Below are positions 16,773 through 16,905 of a DNA stretch of 16,905 nucleotides, one piece after another. Source of the stretch: Larix sibirica (Eukaryota > Streptophyta > Pinopsida > Pinales > Pinaceae); assembly GCA_004151065.3 (NCBI GenBank), contig NWUY0300008519.1, positions 19,866 to 36,770 of the forward strand. Reading direction: 5' to 3'. The position numbers and the translations under genes are program-made. Under the pieces are notes generated by a model that searched no databases, had not been told where the DNA came from, and saw nothing but the letters and a program-made list of their open reading frames with translations. Every line of letters begins with the position of its first letter. Position 1 is the stretch's first letter.

Positions 16773-16905
16773 TAGAAGTGAAACTGTGATAAGAATCTAA
16801 ATATGATTGCTTTTAGGAATGTCAACATAATGTCAAATTGTTGTAAAAAATTATCTAAATAAATAGAAATTTAGATTGCATAATTCATTATATATAAAAA
16901 ATATA
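16773..16905. other. AT-rich end of window
   Basis: Only AT-rich sequence is seen, with no gene or repeat recognised. Confidence 0.6.

Noticed and set aside
16447-16773. 108-codon minus-strand frame as a protein gene
   Set aside because: It is a by-product of the 156-bp repeat, has no recognised domain, and is low in complexity with no gene context.
1-16905. A new defence, CRISPR-like or operon-type system
   Set aside because: No spacer-repeat array, no operon and no host coding gene is present; all coding signal is explained by copia and LINE remnants.

Overview
The window looks like nuclear DNA from a plant, probably a seed plant with a large, repeat-rich genome. It holds a Ty1/copia polyprotein of plant type, plant L1-type LINEs with a DUF4283/zinc-knuckle ORF1 and a C-terminal RNase H, and a T-tailed tRNA-like SINE. 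The DNA is AT-rich, and I found no host gene, rRNA, functional tRNA, CRISPR array or prokaryotic feature. Everything recognisable is dead transposable-element sequence with stops and frameshifts. A gymnosperm is possible, but I cannot establish the species from the sequence.

Layout. (1) 1-1972, minus strand: an internal piece of a Ty1/copia element, running from late gag through the zinc knuckle, protease, GAG-pre-integrase and integrase to the post-integrase linker. It runs off the left edge before reverse transcriptase. It carries an internal tandem duplication of the pre-integrase/integrase segment. (2) 1973-about 3920, plus strand: the 3' part of LINE-A (end of RT, zf-RVT, RNase H, probable 3' UTR). 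(3) 3921-4490: non-coding, with a degenerate 112-bp repeat and an AC microsatellite. (4) about 4490-11266, plus strand: LINE-B, nearly full length, with ORF1 (DUF4283 and CCHC knuckle) and ORF2 (AP endonuclease, RT, zf-RVT, RNase H). Its 3' end is tandemly duplicated with a 299-bp unit. (5) 11267-12061: AT-rich spacer containing a minus-strand SINE-like element. (6) 12076-15731, plus strand: LINE-C, 5'-truncated, ending in poly(A) and flanked by a 14-bp target-site duplication. (7) 15746-16905: non-coding, with a small hairpin and a two-unit 156-bp repeat.

Functional reading. In a live LINE, ORF1 binds the RNA; ORF2 nicks DNA with its endonuclease and primes reverse transcription at the nick, and RNase H can remove the template RNA. 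In a live copia element, gag, protease, integrase and RT act inside a virus-like particle. None of the copies here can do this. The most useful observations are the single Ns lying exactly on two sequence junctions (possible assembly joins), the ATGA overlap between ORF1 and ORF2 of LINE-B, a tandem duplication that arose after LINE-B was already dead, the well-defined insertion boundaries of LINE-C, and the SINE-like and 156-bp repeats. I see no credible new biological system.
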